Shown here piece after piece: positions 45,388 through 55,679 of a stretch of DNA of 64,000 nt. Source of the stretch: Massilia sp. KIM. Its GTDB lineage: Bacteria > Pseudomonadota > Gammaproteobacteria > Burkholderiales > Burkholderiaceae_D. The stretch lies in contig NZ_MVAD01000001.1 in assembly GCF_002007115.1 (NCBI RefSeq), positions 62,001-126,000 of the forward strand, given 5' to 3'. How positions within the stretch are numbered: the first letter of the stretch is position 1; every line of letters starts with the position of its first letter. A program made the translations under genes and the position numbers. The notes beneath the pieces were generated by a model that made no database searches, was not told the origin of the DNA, and saw nothing but the letters and a program-made list of their open reading frames with translations.

Positions 45388-46674
45388 ATGAATTCGATGA
45401 ACGAAGCCTGCATCCCCGAACCGATCCCTTCCGGTCCGCTCGCGCGCCGCGCCAGCCGCAAGGTGCTGGTCGCCCACGGCCAGCGCCAGGTCTGGGTCGG
45501 CGGCGACGCGCCGGTGGTGGTGCAATCGATGACCAACACCGACACCGCCGACGTGATCGGCACCGCGATCCAGGTCAAGGAACTGGCGCGCGCCGGTTCC
45601 GAGATCGTGCGCATCACCGTGAACACGCCGGAAGCCGCGGCCGCCGTGCCGGCCATCCGCGAGCAGCTCGACCGCATGGAGGTCGACGTGCCGCTGGTGG
45701 GCGACTTCCACTACAACGGCCACCTGCTGCTGCGCGACTATCCCGAGTGCGCGCAGGCGCTGTCGAAGTACCGCATCAACCCGGGCAACGTGGGGCAGGG
45801 CGCCAAGCGCGACACCCAGTTCGCCCAGATGATCGAGATCGCGGCGAAGTACGACAAGCCGGTGCGCATCGGCGTCAACTGGGGCAGCCTGGACCAGTCG
45901 CTGCTGGCCCGCATCATGGACGAAAACGCTTCGCGCGCCCAGCCCTGGAGCGCCCAGGCCGTGATGTACGAAGCCCTGATCACCTCGGCCATCGAGAACG
46001 CCGTGCGCGCCGAAGAGGTGGGCCTGGCGCGCGACAAGATCATCCTGTCGTGCAAGGTGTCGGGCGTGCAGGATCTGATCGCGGTCTACCGCGAGCTGGC
46101 GCGCCGCTGCGACTACCCGCTGCACCTGGGCCTGACCGAAGCCGGCATGGGCAGCAAGGGCATCGTGGCCTCGACCGCCGCGCTCTCGGTGCTGCTCCAG
46201 GAAGGCATCGGCGACACCATCCGCATCTCGCTGACCCCGGAACCGGGCGGCGACCGCAGCAAGGAAGTGGTGGTCGGCCAGGAGATCCTGCAGACCATGG
46301 GCTTGCGCAAGTTCACCCCGATGGTGATCGCCTGCCCGGGCTGCGGCCGCACCACCTCGACCGTGTTCCAGGAACTGGCCGACGACATCCAGACCTTCCT
46401 GCGCGAGCAGATGCCGGAGTGGAAGAAGACCTACCCGGGCGTGGAGGCGATGAACGTGGCCGTGATGGGCTGCATCGTCAACGGGCCGGGCGAATCGAAG
46501 CACGCCAACATCGGCATCAGCCTGCCCGGCACCGGCGAATCGCCGGCCGCGCCGGTGTTCGTCGACGGCCAGAAGTTCGCGACTCTGCGCGGCGAGCGCA
46601 TCGTCGAGGAGTTCAAGACCATCGTGCTGGATTACGTGAAGAAGAATTACGGCCGCGAGGCAGTGGCACCATAA
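45388..46674 (+). CDS. ispG: 4-hydroxy-3-methylbut-2-enyl diphosphate synthase
   Basis: The 428-residue iron-sulfur enzyme is the penultimate step of the MEP isoprenoid pathway. The TIM barrel starts with [14 protein letters not shown], and the cluster cysteines are in [11 protein letters not shown] and [11 protein letters not shown], giving the C-terminal 4Fe-4S site. The insertion between the barrel and the cluster domain is as usual for proteobacterial IspG. The gene is followed by a REP-like pair and then hisS. Confidence 0.96.
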   Translation: MNSMNEACIPEPIPSGPLARRASRKVLVAHGQRQVWVGGDAPVVVQSMTNTDTADVIGTAIQVKELARAGSEIVRITVNTPEAAAAVPAIREQLDRMEVDVPLVGDFHYNGHLLLRDYPECAQALSKYRINPGNVGQGAKRDTQFAQMIEIAAKYDKPVRIGVNWGSLDQSLLARIMDENASRAQPWSAQAVMYEALITSAIENAVRAEEVGLARDKIILSCKVSGVQDLIAVYRELARRCDYPLHLGLTEAGMGSKGIVASTAALSVLLQEGIGDTIRISLTPEPGGDRSKEVVVGQEILQTMGLRKFTPMVIACPGCGRTTSTVFQELADDIQTFLREQMPEWKKTYPGVEAMNVAVMGCIVNGPGESKHANIGISLPGTGESPAAPVFVDGQKFATLRGERIVEEFKTIVLDYVKKNYGREAVAP

Positions 46675-46737
46675 AATAATGCGATAGATAACGCGGATGC
46701 GCAGCGGTCATGCCGAACATGGCCCGCGCCACCCGCA

Positions 46738-46841
46738 CGTCGTCCCGGCGCAGGCCGGGACCCAAGTTCGCCCGCGCAGCCGGTCTGCAAGCAGTCCGAC
46801 TGCGCTGGAAAACTTGGGTCCCCGCCTGCGCGGGGACGACG
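46738..46841. repeat. REP-like inverted pair between ispG and hisS
   Basis: Copies at 46738-46770 and, inverted, 46810-46841 lie in the ispG-hisS gap. The second ends 17 bases before the hisS ATG, so a hairpin would sit next to the ribosome binding site CAGAGG at 46846-46851. Confidence 0.9.
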
Positions 46842-46858
46842 GTACAGAGGCTAACACT

Positions 46859-48196
46859 ATGTCCAAACCAGAAAAAATCGTCGCCATCAAAGGCATGAAC
46901 GACATCCTCCCCGGCGATGCTCCGCTGTGGGAACTGTTCGAGAACACCACCGAGACCATCCTCAAGAGCTACGGCTACCAGAAGATCGTCACCCCGATCG
47001 TCGAGGAAACCAAGCTGTTCGCGCGCGCCATCGGCGCCGTCACCGACATCGTCGAGAAGGAGATGTATTCCTTCACCGATTCGATGAACGGCGACCAGCT
47101 GACCCTGCGCCCGGAAGGCACGGCCGGCGCGGTGCGCGCGGTGCTCGAGCATAACCTGGCCTACGATGGTCCCAAGCGCCTCTGGTACAAGGGCCCGATG
47201 TTCCGCCACGAGCGTCCGCAGCGCGGCCGCTACCGCCAGTTCTTCCAGTTCGGCGCCGAAGCCTTCGGCTTCTCGGGCCCGGACATCGATGCCGAACTGA
47301 TCATGCTGTGCCGCCGCCTGTGGGACGACCTGGGCATCGAGAACGTGCGCCTGGAACTGAACTCGATCGGCAACGCCGAGGAGCGCAACCGCCACCGCGC
47401 CGACCTGATCGCCTACTTCGAGCGCCATGAGGACCTGCTGGACGCCGAAGCCAAGCGCCGCCTGCACGCCAACCCGCTGCGCATCCTGGACACCAAGAAC
47501 CCGGCGATGCAGGAGATGGTCGGCGGCGCCCCGCGCCTGCTCGACTACCTGGGCGAGGAGTCCCTGGCCCACTTCGAGGGCCTCAAGAAGATCCTCGACC
47601 GCAACGCGATCCAGTACACGGTCAACCCGCGCCTGGTGCGCGGCCTGGACTACTACAACCGCACCGTGTTCGAGTGGGTCACCGACGAACTGGGCGCGCA
47701 GGGCACCATCTGCGCCGGCGGCCGCTACGACCCGCTGATCGAGCAGCTCGGCGGCAAGGCGACCCCGGCGGTCGGCTTCGCGATGGGCATGGAACGCATC
47801 ATCGAGCTGATGAAGGCGATGGGCGAGCCGGCCGCGCCTGGCCAGTGCGACGTCTACATGGTCCACCAGGGCGAGGAAGCGCAGATGCTGGCCTTCACCC
47901 TGGCTGAGCGGATCCGGGATGCCGGCCTGGATGTTGTGTTACATTGCGCAACGCCGAGCGGCGTGGGCAGCTTCAAGAGCCAGATGAAGAAGGCCGACGC
48001 CAGCGGCGCCGCGTTCGCGGTCATCATCGGCGAGGACGAGGTCGCGCAGGGCGTGGCGGCCGTCAAGTCGCTGCGCGGCGAGGCCGGCGAACAGCAGCAG
48101 GAAACCGTGGCCCTCGAAAACGTGGTCGACCACCTGGTCGACCAGATCGTCGGCGGCCACGACCACGATCACGACCACGTGCATTACCACCCGTAA
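46859..48196 (+). CDS. hisS: Histidyl-tRNA synthetase with histidine-rich C-terminal tail
   Basis: The 445-residue class II synthetase has motif 1 region [10 protein letters not shown], motif 2 with [19 protein letters not shown], the histidine loops [15 protein letters not shown] and [14 protein letters not shown], and motif 3 with [10 protein letters not shown]. The anticodon domain follows ([17 protein letters not shown]). The last 14 residues (432-445) read [14 protein letters not shown], a metal-binding-like tail not part of the normal fold. The start is fixed by CAGAGG and by the family N-terminus. Confidence 0.96.
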   Translation: MSKPEKIVAIKGMNDILPGDAPLWELFENTTETILKSYGYQKIVTPIVEETKLFARAIGAVTDIVEKEMYSFTDSMNGDQLTLRPEGTAGAVRAVLEHNLAYDGPKRLWYKGPMFRHERPQRGRYRQFFQFGAEAFGFSGPDIDAELIMLCRRLWDDLGIENVRLELNSIGNAEERNRHRADLIAYFERHEDLLDAEAKRRLHANPLRILDTKNPAMQEMVGGAPRLLDYLGEESLAHFEGLKKILDRNAIQYTVNPRLVRGLDYYNRTVFEWVTDELGAQGTICAGGRYDPLIEQLGGKATPAVGFAMGMERIIELMKAMGEPAAPGQCDVYMVHQGEEAQMLAFTLAERIRDAGLDVVLHCATPSGVGSFKSQMKKADASGAAFAVIIGEDEVAQGVAAVKSLRGEAGEQQQETVALENVVDHLVDQIVGGHDHDHDHVHYHP

Positions 48197-48255
48197 GACA
48201 GCAGGCAAGGCAGCAGGCGGCACCCGATCCATCCACCAGAACAACGAACGACACA

Positions 48256-48927
48256 ATGGCATACGATCTCGAAGAACAGGAACAGATAGCGACCTTCAAG
48301 GCATTCTGGTCCAAATACGGCAACATCATCACCTGGGTGCTGATCCTGGCGCTCGGCTCCTACGCCGCCTATAACTTCTGGACCAATCACCAGCGCAAGC
48401 AGGGCGCCGAAGCCTCGGCCCTCTACGACCAGCTGCAGGAAGCCCTGGGCGCCAACGACAACGCCAAGGTCCAGCGCATCGTCGCCGACATGCGCAAGGA
48501 ATACGAGGGCACCGTCTACGCCCAGATGGCCGCGCTGGGCGCCGCCAAGGCCGCCTTCGAGGCCAACGACCTCAAGAGCGCCAAGGCGCAGCTGCAGTGG
48601 GTGGCCGACAAGGGCAACGACGAGTACAAGTCGATCGCCAAGCTGCGCCTGGCGGGCGTGCTGCTGGACGAGAAAGCTTACGACGAGGCGCTCAAGCTGC
48701 TGGGTGGCGAGTTCCTGCCGGAGTTCGCCGCCGAGGTCAACGACCGCAAGGGCGACGTGCTGGTCGCCCAGAACAAGATCGCCGAGGCGCGTCAGGCCTA
48801 TGTCGCCGCGCTGGCCGCGATGAGCAAGGACAATCCGGGCCGCCAGCTGGTGCAGATCAAGCTGGAAGCCATCGGCGGCACCGCCCCGGAAGAAGCGAAA
48901 GCCGCAGCGCCCGCAGCCGCTGCATAA
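48256..48927 (+). CDS. YfgM-like TPR membrane protein
   Basis: The 223-residue protein has a short cytosolic N-terminus, a membrane helix (GNIITWVLILALGSYAAYNF) and a periplasmic TPR-like region (YDQLQEALGANDNAKVQRIV, AQMAALGAAKAAFEANDLKS). YfgM associates with PpiD and the Sec translocon in E. coli. The position between hisS and bamB is conserved. Confidence 0.88.
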   Translation: MAYDLEEQEQIATFKAFWSKYGNIITWVLILALGSYAAYNFWTNHQRKQGAEASALYDQLQEALGANDNAKVQRIVADMRKEYEGTVYAQMAALGAAKAAFEANDLKSAKAQLQWVADKGNDEYKSIAKLRLAGVLLDEKAYDEALKLLGGEFLPEFAAEVNDRKGDVLVAQNKIAEARQAYVAALAAMSKDNPGRQLVQIKLEAIGGTAPEEAKAAAPAAAA

Positions 48928-48943
48928 AGCCTCACGTTGAGAT

Positions 48944-48975
48944 GGCCCGCGCACGCCGCCCGGCGTGCGCGGGCC
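48944..48975 (+). terminator. Strong intercistronic stem-loop between yfgM-like gene and bamB
   Basis: GGCCCGCGCACGCC (48944-48957) and its exact complement (48962-48975) form a perfect 14 bp stem with a 4-base loop, followed by TTGCGTCCTTAT. It could attenuate or process the transcript between the two operon genes. Confidence 0.55.
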
Positions 48976-49011
48976 TTGCGTCCTTATAGTCCAGGAACAA
49001 GGTAAAAGAAT

Positions 49012-50166
49012 ATGCGTATTAGCAGGAAGCTCGTTGGTGTAGGTGTGCTGGCCCTGATGACCGGCTGCTCGACCCTTAGCTCGCTCAATCCCTTCGCCTC
49101 CAAGCCGAAGGGCGACCAGCCGGCCAAGCTGGTGGAACTGAAGGGCACGATGGCGGTGCGCACCGCCTGGAAGCTCGACATCGGCAAGTCCCAGGGCAAC
49201 CAGTTCTCGCCCGCGCTGACCGGCAACACCGTGGTGGTGGCGGGCGGCAACGGCGACATCGCGCGCGTCGAGGCGGCCAGCGGCCGCGTCGTCTGGCGCA
49301 TCAAGGCCGGCATGGACCTGACCGCCGGCGTCGGCACCGACGGCAACCTGATCGTGGTCGGCGGCCAGGACGGCATGCTGCTGGCCTTCGACATGGATGG
49401 CAAGGCGCTGTGGAAGACCCAGCTGTCGAGCGAACTGCTGTCGCCGCCGGCGGTGGCCCAGGGCGTGGTGGTCGCGCGCTCGCTCGACAACCGCATCGTC
49501 GGCGTCGACGCCAAGACCGGCGACAAGAAGTGGACCGTGCAGAAGGTCGCGCCGCCGCTGACCCTGCGCAACGCGCCGGGCATCATCGTGGCCGGCAGCG
49601 ACGTCATCGTGGCCCAGCCGGGCGGCAAGCTGTCCTCGCTCATCCTCGCCACCGGCGCGCCGCGCTGGGACGTCGAGGTGGGCGTGGCCCGTGGCGCCAC
49701 CGAACTGGAGCGCGTGACCGACATCGGCGGCGCTCCGGTGCTGTTCGAGAACGACGTCTGCGCCGTGTCCTACCAGGGCCGCGTGGGCTGCTTCGACATC
49801 ACCACCGGCGCCCCGCGCTGGACCCGCGACCTCTCGTCCGAAGTGGGCGTGGCGGTCGACCAGCGCTTCGTGTTCGCGCCCGACGACAAGGGTGCGCTGC
49901 ACGCCTTCGCGCGCGACACCGGCGCCTCGGTCTGGAAGAACGACAAGCTGTCCTTCCGCCGTCTCTCAACCCCGCTGTCCTACGGCCGCGCCGTGGCGGT
50001 CGGCGACTACGAAGGCATCGTGCACTTCCTGTCGCGCGAGGACGGCGCATTCCTGGCGCGCGCCGCCACCGACGGCAGCCCCATCGTGGGCACGCCGCTG
50101 GTGGCAGGCACGAACCTGATTTTTCAAACACAAAATGGAACTGTGGCCGCCATCGCGGTCGAATAG
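49012..50166 (+). CDS. bamB: Outer membrane protein assembly lipoprotein BamB
   Basis: The 384-residue protein has a lipobox ending at Cys19 (VLALMTGC) and an eight-bladed propeller with PQQ-like blades (VVVAGGNGDIARVEAASGRV, LIVVGGQDGMLLAFDMDGKA, VSYQGRVGCFDITTGAPRW). It is an accessory of the BAM complex. It is followed by der, 9 bases downstream. Confidence 0.95.
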   Translation: MRISRKLVGVGVLALMTGCSTLSSLNPFASKPKGDQPAKLVELKGTMAVRTAWKLDIGKSQGNQFSPALTGNTVVVAGGNGDIARVEAASGRVVWRIKAGMDLTAGVGTDGNLIVVGGQDGMLLAFDMDGKALWKTQLSSELLSPPAVAQGVVVARSLDNRIVGVDAKTGDKKWTVQKVAPPLTLRNAPGIIVAGSDVIVAQPGGKLSSLILATGAPRWDVEVGVARGATELERVTDIGGAPVLFENDVCAVSYQGRVGCFDITTGAPRWTRDLSSEVGVAVDQRFVFAPDDKGALHAFARDTGASVWKNDKLSFRRLSTPLSYGRAVAVGDYEGIVHFLSREDGAFLARAATDGSPIVGTPLVAGTNLIFQTQNGTVAAIAVE

Positions 50167-50175
50167 AATAACTAC

Positions 50176-51519
50176 ATGAAGCCGGTAATCGCACTCGTAG
50201 GTCGTCCCAACGTCGGGAAGTCGACCCTGTTCAATCGCCTGACCCGTTCGCGCGACGCGCTCGTGGCCGACCTCCCTGGCCTGACCCGCGACCGCCACTA
50301 CGGCGAAGGGCGGATTGGGGAACGTCCCTTCCTGGTCATCGACACGGGCGGTTTCGAACCGGTCGCCAAGGAAGGCATCATGCACGAAATGGCGCTCCAG
50401 ACGCGCCAGGCCGTGGCCGAGGCCGACGTGGTCGTGTTCATCGTGGACGGCCGCCAGGGCCTGACTCCGCACGACAAGACCATCACCGATTACCTGCGCA
50501 AGACCGGCCGCAAGGTCATGCTGGTGGTCAACAAATCCGAGGGCATGAAGTACACCTCGGTCACGGCCGACTTCTACGAGCTCGGCCTGGGCGACCCCTA
50601 CGTGATCTCCGCCGCCCACGGCGACGGCGTGCACGACCTGGTGCGCGAAGCCCTGGACATCGCCTTCGAGCAGCGTCCGGAAGACGCCGAGGAGCTGGAA
50701 AAGGCCGACCGCGGCGTCAAGATCGCCATCGTCGGCCGTCCCAACGTCGGCAAGTCGACCCTGATCAACACCCTGGTCGGCGAGCAGCGCGTGATCGCCT
50801 TCGACATGCCGGGCACCACCCGCGACTCGATCGAGGTGCCCTTCGAGCGCGATGGCAAGGCCTATACCCTGATCGACACCGCCGGCATCCGCCGCCGCGG
50901 CAAGGTCTTCGAGGCCATCGAGAAGTTCTCCGTGGTCAAGACCATGCAGTCGATCTCGGACGCCAACGTGGTCATCCTTCTGCTGGATGCGCAGCAAGAT
51001 ATTTCGGAGCAGGATGCCCACATCGCCGGTTTCATCCTGGAAGCGGGCAGGGCGCTCGTGGTCGCCGTCAACAAGTGGGACGGCCTGCAGTCGGACCAGC
51101 GCGACCAGGTCAAGATCGATCTGGACCGCAAGCTCGACTTCTTGTCCTTTGCCAAGACCCATTTCATCTCGGCACTGAAAGGCACCGGCATCACCCAACT
51201 GATGAAGTCGGTCGACTCCGCCTATGCCGCCGCCACCGCCAACCTGTCCACCCCGCGCCTTACCCGCGCGCTGCAGGAGGCGATCGAAAAGCAGGAGCCG
51301 AAGCGCAAGGGCAGTACCCGTCCCAAGATGCGCTACGCCCACCAGGGCGGCCAGAACCCGCCCATCATCGTCATCCACGGCAATGCGCTGGACGGCGTCA
51401 CCGAGCCCTACAAGCGCTACCTCGAGAAGCATTTCCGCGATACCTTCAACCTGGTGGGAACGCCGCTGCGCATCGAACTCAAGAGCGGGAAGAACCCGTT
51501 CGCCAAGGAACAGAAATAG
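50176..51519 (+). CDS. der: GTPase Der (EngA)
   Basis: The 447-residue ribosome-assembly GTPase has two G domains: GRPNVGKST at residues 9-17 and again at about 187-195, each followed by a DTGG or DTAG switch, NKSE or NKWD motifs, and a KH-like C-terminal domain ([20 protein letters not shown]). It is required for 50S maturation. It precedes hfq by 140 bases. Confidence 0.97.
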   Translation: MKPVIALVGRPNVGKSTLFNRLTRSRDALVADLPGLTRDRHYGEGRIGERPFLVIDTGGFEPVAKEGIMHEMALQTRQAVAEADVVVFIVDGRQGLTPHDKTITDYLRKTGRKVMLVVNKSEGMKYTSVTADFYELGLGDPYVISAAHGDGVHDLVREALDIAFEQRPEDAEELEKADRGVKIAIVGRPNVGKSTLINTLVGEQRVIAFDMPGTTRDSIEVPFERDGKAYTLIDTAGIRRRGKVFEAIEKFSVVKTMQSISDANVVILLLDAQQDISEQDAHIAGFILEAGRALVVAVNKWDGLQSDQRDQVKIDLDRKLDFLSFAKTHFISALKGTGITQLMKSVDSAYAAATANLSTPRLTRALQEAIEKQEPKRKGSTRPKMRYAHQGGQNPPIIVIHGNALDGVTEPYKRYLEKHFRDTFNLVGTPLRIELKSGKNPFAKEQK

Positions 51520-51659
51520 CCGTAGCAGTACGACAAAAAGTGGCAAAACAGGTTACAGTAGCTCAGGGCTTTCATTCGCCATAGCGGAATGTCGCCTTAA
51601 CACTTGAAATCTGGCAAAGTGCCTCAAACTTTTAACTACAACAACATTACGGAGCTGTC

Positions 51660-51896
51660 ATGAGCAACAAAGGGCAACTGTTACAAGACCCATTCCTCAA
51701 CGCCTTGCGCAAGGAGCACGTCCCCGTCTCCATTTACCTGGTCAACGGCATCAAGCTGCAGGGCCACATCGAGTCTTTCGACCAGTATGTCGTCCTGCTT
51801 CGTAATACCGTGACCCAGATGGTCTACAAGCATGCCATTTCCACCGTCGTGCCGGCTCGCGCCGTCAATCTTAACCTCGACAACGAAGCCGAGTAA
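51660..51896 (+). CDS. hfq: RNA chaperone Hfq
   Basis: The 78-residue Sm-like protein has [20 protein letters not shown] (Sm1) and [14 protein letters not shown] (Sm2 with the KH motif). It mediates small RNA and mRNA pairing. CGGAG precedes the ATG. The upstream 51520-51659 is AT-rich, with TTGAAA at about 51605-51610 as a possible -35 of an hfq promoter. Confidence 0.97.
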   Translation: MSNKGQLLQDPFLNALRKEHVPVSIYLVNGIKLQGHIESFDQYVVLLRNTVTQMVYKHAISTVVPARAVNLNLDNEAE

Positions 51897-51901
51897 GGCC
51901 G

Positions 51902-53128
51902 ATGGCTGACGCCCCCGGCACTACCACCATGCGCGCAGCGCTGGTCGGCATCGATTTTGGCGCTGGCGACTTCACCGCCAGCCTGGAAGAGCTGTCGCTG
52001 CTTGCGCGTTCCGCCGGCGCCGAACCGATCACCACGATCACGGCGAAGCGCGCCAGCCCCGATCCCGCGCATTTCGTCGGCAGCGGCAAGGCCGACGAGA
52101 TCGCGACGGCCGCCAAGGCCGAACGCATCGACATCGTCATCTTCAACCACGCGCTTTCTCCCGCCCAGCAGCGCAACCTGGAGCGCCGCCTCGGCATCCG
52201 GGTGGTCGACCGCACCAGCCTGATCCTCGACATCTTCGCCCAGCGCGCCAAGAGCCACGAGGGCAAGCTGCAGGTCGAGCTGGCCCAGTTGCAGCACCTG
52301 GCCACGCGCCTGATCCGCGGCTGGACCCACCTTGAACGCCAAAAGGGCGGTATCGGCCTGCGCGGCCCCGGCGAAACCCAGCTCGAGACCGACCGCCGCC
52401 TGATCGGCGAACGGGTCAAGATGCTGCGCACCCGCCTGACCAAGCTGCGCAAGCAGCACGAGACCCAGCGCCGCGCGCGCGGACGCAACCAGACTTTCTC
52501 GGTGTCGCTGGTCGGCTATACCAATGCCGGCAAGTCGACCCTGTTCAATACGCTGACCAAGGCCGGGGTGTATGTTGCGAACCAGCTGTTCGCGACCCTG
52601 GACACCACCAGCCGCCGCCTCTACCTGGGCGACGAGGTGGGCAGCGTGGTCATCTCCGACACCGTCGGCTTCGTGCGCGAACTGCCGCACCAGCTGGTGG
52701 CGGCCTTCCGCGCCACGCTCGAGGAAACCATCCACGCCGACCTGCTGCTGCACGTGGTCGACGGCAATTCGCCGGTGCGCATGGAGCAGATCGAGCAGGT
52801 CAACGAAGTGCTGCGCGAGATCGGCGCCGATCACGTGCCCCAGATCCTGGTCTGGAACAAGATCGACGCGGCCGGGCTGGAGCCCGGGGTCGAGCGTGAT
52901 GAATATGATAAGATCAGCCGCGTTTTCATCAGTGCCCATACAGGCGCCGGACTCGACTTGCTGCGTGACGCGGTGGTCGAAGCGGCCCTGGCCGGACCTG
53001 GTCCGGGCGATACCAATGAAGCGCAGGACTCCGTCCTGAATTTCGCACAGGGAGAGCCGTCGGTGGGCGGCGTCCTGGGCGGTCCTGCCGATAATATGCC
53101 AACTTCCACCCATCACGGGCCACACTAG
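51902..53128 (+). CDS. hflX: Ribosome-associated GTPase HflX
   Basis: The 408-residue protein has the HflX N-terminal domain (FVGSGKADEIATAAKAERID, FNHALSPAQQRNLERRLG), the signature KGGIGLRGPGETQLETDRR, and a G domain with GYTNAGKSTLFN, DTVGFVREL and NKID. It splits stalled ribosomes after stress. The gene starts 5 bases after hfq, as usual in the hfq-hflX-hflK-hflC cluster. Confidence 0.95.
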   Translation: MADAPGTTTMRAALVGIDFGAGDFTASLEELSLLARSAGAEPITTITAKRASPDPAHFVGSGKADEIATAAKAERIDIVIFNHALSPAQQRNLERRLGIRVVDRTSLILDIFAQRAKSHEGKLQVELAQLQHLATRLIRGWTHLERQKGGIGLRGPGETQLETDRRLIGERVKMLRTRLTKLRKQHETQRRARGRNQTFSVSLVGYTNAGKSTLFNTLTKAGVYVANQLFATLDTTSRRLYLGDEVGSVVISDTVGFVRELPHQLVAAFRATLEETIHADLLLHVVDGNSPVRMEQIEQVNEVLREIGADHVPQILVWNKIDAAGLEPGVERDEYDKISRVFISAHTGAGLDLLRDAVVEAALAGPGPGDTNEAQDSVLNFAQGEPSVGGVLGGPADNMPTSTHHGPH

Positions 53129-53131
53129 CCT

Positions 53132-54433
53132 ATGCTTGTTTCTTTACTAAAACGTCTCGGCATCAAAATGTCGCTGAACGATCCGCGTTGGGGCCGCAAC
53201 CCCGACGACGACCGCAAGGCCCAGGAGGGCCGTCGTCCGGGGGAGGGGCCGCCCGACCTCGATCAACTCTGGCGCGACTTCAACGCCCGCCTGAACCGCA
53301 TGTTCGGCAACCGCGGCAATGGCGGTGACGGCGGTGGCGGCGCGCCCGGCCGCGGCGACATGCGCGGCGCCGGCGTCACCGCCGGCGTGGTCGCCTTCAT
53401 CGTCGGGCTGATCTGGCTGGCCAGCGGCGCCTTCATCGTCCAGGAAGGCCAGGTCGGGGTGGTCACCACCTTCGGCAGGCTGAGCCACACCACTAGCGCC
53501 GGCTTCAACTGGCGCTGGCCCTATCCCTTCCAGGCGCACGAGACGGTCAACGTCTCGGGCATCCGCACCGCCGAGATCGGCTACCGCGCCAACGTGCGCA
53601 ACAAGCAGCCGCAAGAATCGCTGATGCTCACCGACGACGAGAACATCATCGACATCCAGTTCGCGGTGCAGTACACCCTGAAGGACCCGGTTTCCTGGCT
53701 GTACAACAACCGTGACCAGGACGAGACCGTGCGCCAGGTCGCCGAGACCGCGATCCGCGAAGTGGTCGGCAAGAGCAAGATGGACTTCGTGCTGTACGAG
53801 GGCCGCGAGAAGGTCGCGGTCGACGTGCACGCGATGATGCAGAAGATCGTCGACCGCTACGCGCTCGGCGCCTTGATCACCAACGTGACCATGCAGGCGG
53901 TGCAGCCGCCGGAGCAGGTGCAGAGCGCCTTCGACGACGCCGTGCGCGCCGGCCAGGACCGCGCCCGCGCCCGCAACGAGGGCGAGGCCTACGCGAACCA
54001 GGTGATCCCGCAGGCGCGCGGCCAGGCCTTCCGCCTGCTGCAGGACGCCGAAGCCTACCGCTCCATGGTGGTCGAGAACGCCACCGGTAACGCCTCCCGC
54101 TTCAACCAGGTGGTGGGGGCCTACGCCAAGGCGCCGGCCGTCACCCGCGACCGCATGTACATCGACACCATGCAGCAGATCTTCACCAGCACCACCAAGG
54201 TCATGCTCGACACGCGCAACAACAACGGCATGATCTACCTGCCGCTGGACAAGCTGATCGCCCAGGCCGCGGCCAACGACGCCGCGGTGGGCGGCAAGTC
54301 GGGTCCGGTGCAGGTGCAGGGCGGACAGAGCCTGTCGTCCCAGCCTTCGCCCGAAGTGACCCAAGCCATGGACAGCGTGCGCCAGCGCGACGAGCGCAGC
54401 CGCGATTCTTCACGTGACCGGGAGAGCCGTTAA
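53132..54433 (+). CDS. hflK: FtsH protease modulator HflK
   Basis: The protein has 433 residues. An N-terminal Gly-rich region (FGNRGNGGDGGGGAPGRG) precedes one membrane helix (GVVAFIVGLIWLASGAFIV) and the SPFH/band 7 domain (EGQVGVVTTFGRLSHTTSAG, YNNRDQDETVRQVAETAIRE). HflK and HflC form a large cage over FtsH. The frame opens at ATG 53132; ATG 53168 (MSLNDPRWG) would match the usual HflK start, and neither has a clear Shine-Dalgarno. Confidence 0.93.
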   Translation: MLVSLLKRLGIKMSLNDPRWGRNPDDDRKAQEGRRPGEGPPDLDQLWRDFNARLNRMFGNRGNGGDGGGGAPGRGDMRGAGVTAGVVAFIVGLIWLASGAFIVQEGQVGVVTTFGRLSHTTSAGFNWRWPYPFQAHETVNVSGIRTAEIGYRANVRNKQPQESLMLTDDENIIDIQFAVQYTLKDPVSWLYNNRDQDETVRQVAETAIREVVGKSKMDFVLYEGREKVAVDVHAMMQKIVDRYALGALITNVTMQAVQPPEQVQSAFDDAVRAGQDRARARNEGEAYANQVIPQARGQAFRLLQDAEAYRSMVVENATGNASRFNQVVGAYAKAPAVTRDRMYIDTMQQIFTSTTKVMLDTRNNNGMIYLPLDKLIAQAAANDAAVGGKSGPVQVQGGQSLSSQPSPEVTQAMDSVRQRDERSRDSSRDRESR

Positions 54434-55312
54434 ATGAACCGCCTCGTAACTCTTTTCGTGGCGGGCTTCATCGCCCTGATGCTGCTGTCCTCGACCGTGT
54501 TCGTGGTCGACCAGCGCCGCTTCGCCATCGTGTTCGCCCTGGGCCAGGTGCGCGACGTGATCGTCGAGCCGGGCCTGCACTTCAAGCTGCCGCCGCCGTT
54601 CCAGAACGTGATCTACCTGGACAAGCGCATCCTGACCCTCGACACGCCGGACGCCGACCGCTTCATCACGGCCGAGAAGAAGAACATCCTGGTGGATGCC
54701 TTCGTCAAGTGGCGCATCATCGACCCGCGCCTGTACTACATCAGCTTCAGCGGCGACGAAGGCCGCGCACGCGACCGCATGTCGCAGATCGTCAAGGCGG
54801 CCCTGAACGACGAGATCACCAAGCGCACCGTGCGCGAAGTGATCTCGGGCGAGCGCGGCGCCGTGATGGCGGCGGTGCAGCAGAAGGTGGTGGCCGAAGC
54901 CAAGGAGATCGGCGTGGGCATCGTCGATGTGCGCCTCAAGCGCGTCGACTACATCGAGCAGATCAACAACTCGGTGTACGAGCGCATGCGCGCCGAGCGC
55001 GTGCGGGTGGCCAACGAGTTGCGTTCGACCGGCGCCGCCGAGTCCGAGCAGATCCGCGCCGACGCCGACCGCCAGCGCACCGTGATCATCGCCGAAGCCT
55101 TCCGCGAGGCCGAGAAGATCAAGGGTGACGGCGACGCCAAGGCCTCGGTGATCTATGCCGATGCCTTCGGGAAGAACCCGGAGTTCGCCAAGTTCTACCG
55201 TTCGCTGGAGGCTTACCGCGCCAGCTTCAAGGATCGCAACGATGTGCTCGTGGTGGATCCGAATTCGGAGTTCTTCAAGTACTTCAAGCAGCCGGGTGGC
55301 GGCGGGAAGTAA
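54434..55312 (+). CDS. hflC: FtsH protease modulator HflC
   Basis: The 292-residue SPFH protein has an N-terminal membrane helix (LVTLFVAGFIALMLLSSTVF) and the band 7 domain (DQRRFAIVFALGQVRDVIVE, VDAFVKWRIIDPRLYYISF). It partners with HflK. The start immediately follows the hflK stop. Downstream in relatives a small DUF2065 gene is common before hisZ; here the gap holds a REP-like pair instead. Confidence 0.95.
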   Translation: MNRLVTLFVAGFIALMLLSSTVFVVDQRRFAIVFALGQVRDVIVEPGLHFKLPPPFQNVIYLDKRILTLDTPDADRFITAEKKNILVDAFVKWRIIDPRLYYISFSGDEGRARDRMSQIVKAALNDEITKRTVREVISGERGAVMAAVQQKVVAEAKEIGVGIVDVRLKRVDYIEQINNSVYERMRAERVRVANELRSTGAAESEQIRADADRQRTVIIAEAFREAEKIKGDGDAKASVIYADAFGKNPEFAKFYRSLEAYRASFKDRNDVLVVDPNSEFFKYFKQPGGGGK

Positions 55313-55366
55313 GTGAGGCGCTGCGCCGGTCCTGAGGGTGGGGCGGGCGCAGCGGGTCTTCAAGCA

Positions 55367-55500
55367 AACTTGGGTCCCCGCCTGCGCGGGGACGACGTTT
55401 TGGGGTTGCGGGTGATAGCCTGCGCCGCGTCGCATCAGATATTGCGATTGGTGACGCAAGCCTTAAGACCGTCGTCCCCGCGCAGGCGGGGACCCAAGTT
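55367..55500. repeat. REP-like inverted pair between hflC and hisZ
   Basis: Copies at 55367-55399 (AACTTGGGTCCCCGCCTGCG onward) and 55470-55500 are exact inverted copies over their core. The rest of the 367-base gap 55313-55679 holds no recognised gene. Confidence 0.9.
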
Positions 55501-55679
55501 CGTCCCGCAATGTTGACCCGTCCCCGCACCCCAAAGTAAGCAAACCACCAACTTGTCTATCGTGGCAAATTGCCAACCAGACAGCTGTCAAGCCAGCATT
55601 CCTCGCCTGCTCCCACCCATTTTCAGGTAAAATTGTCGATTCGGCGCTTGCGCCGTGCGTCGGCACGCCTGCTGCCGCC

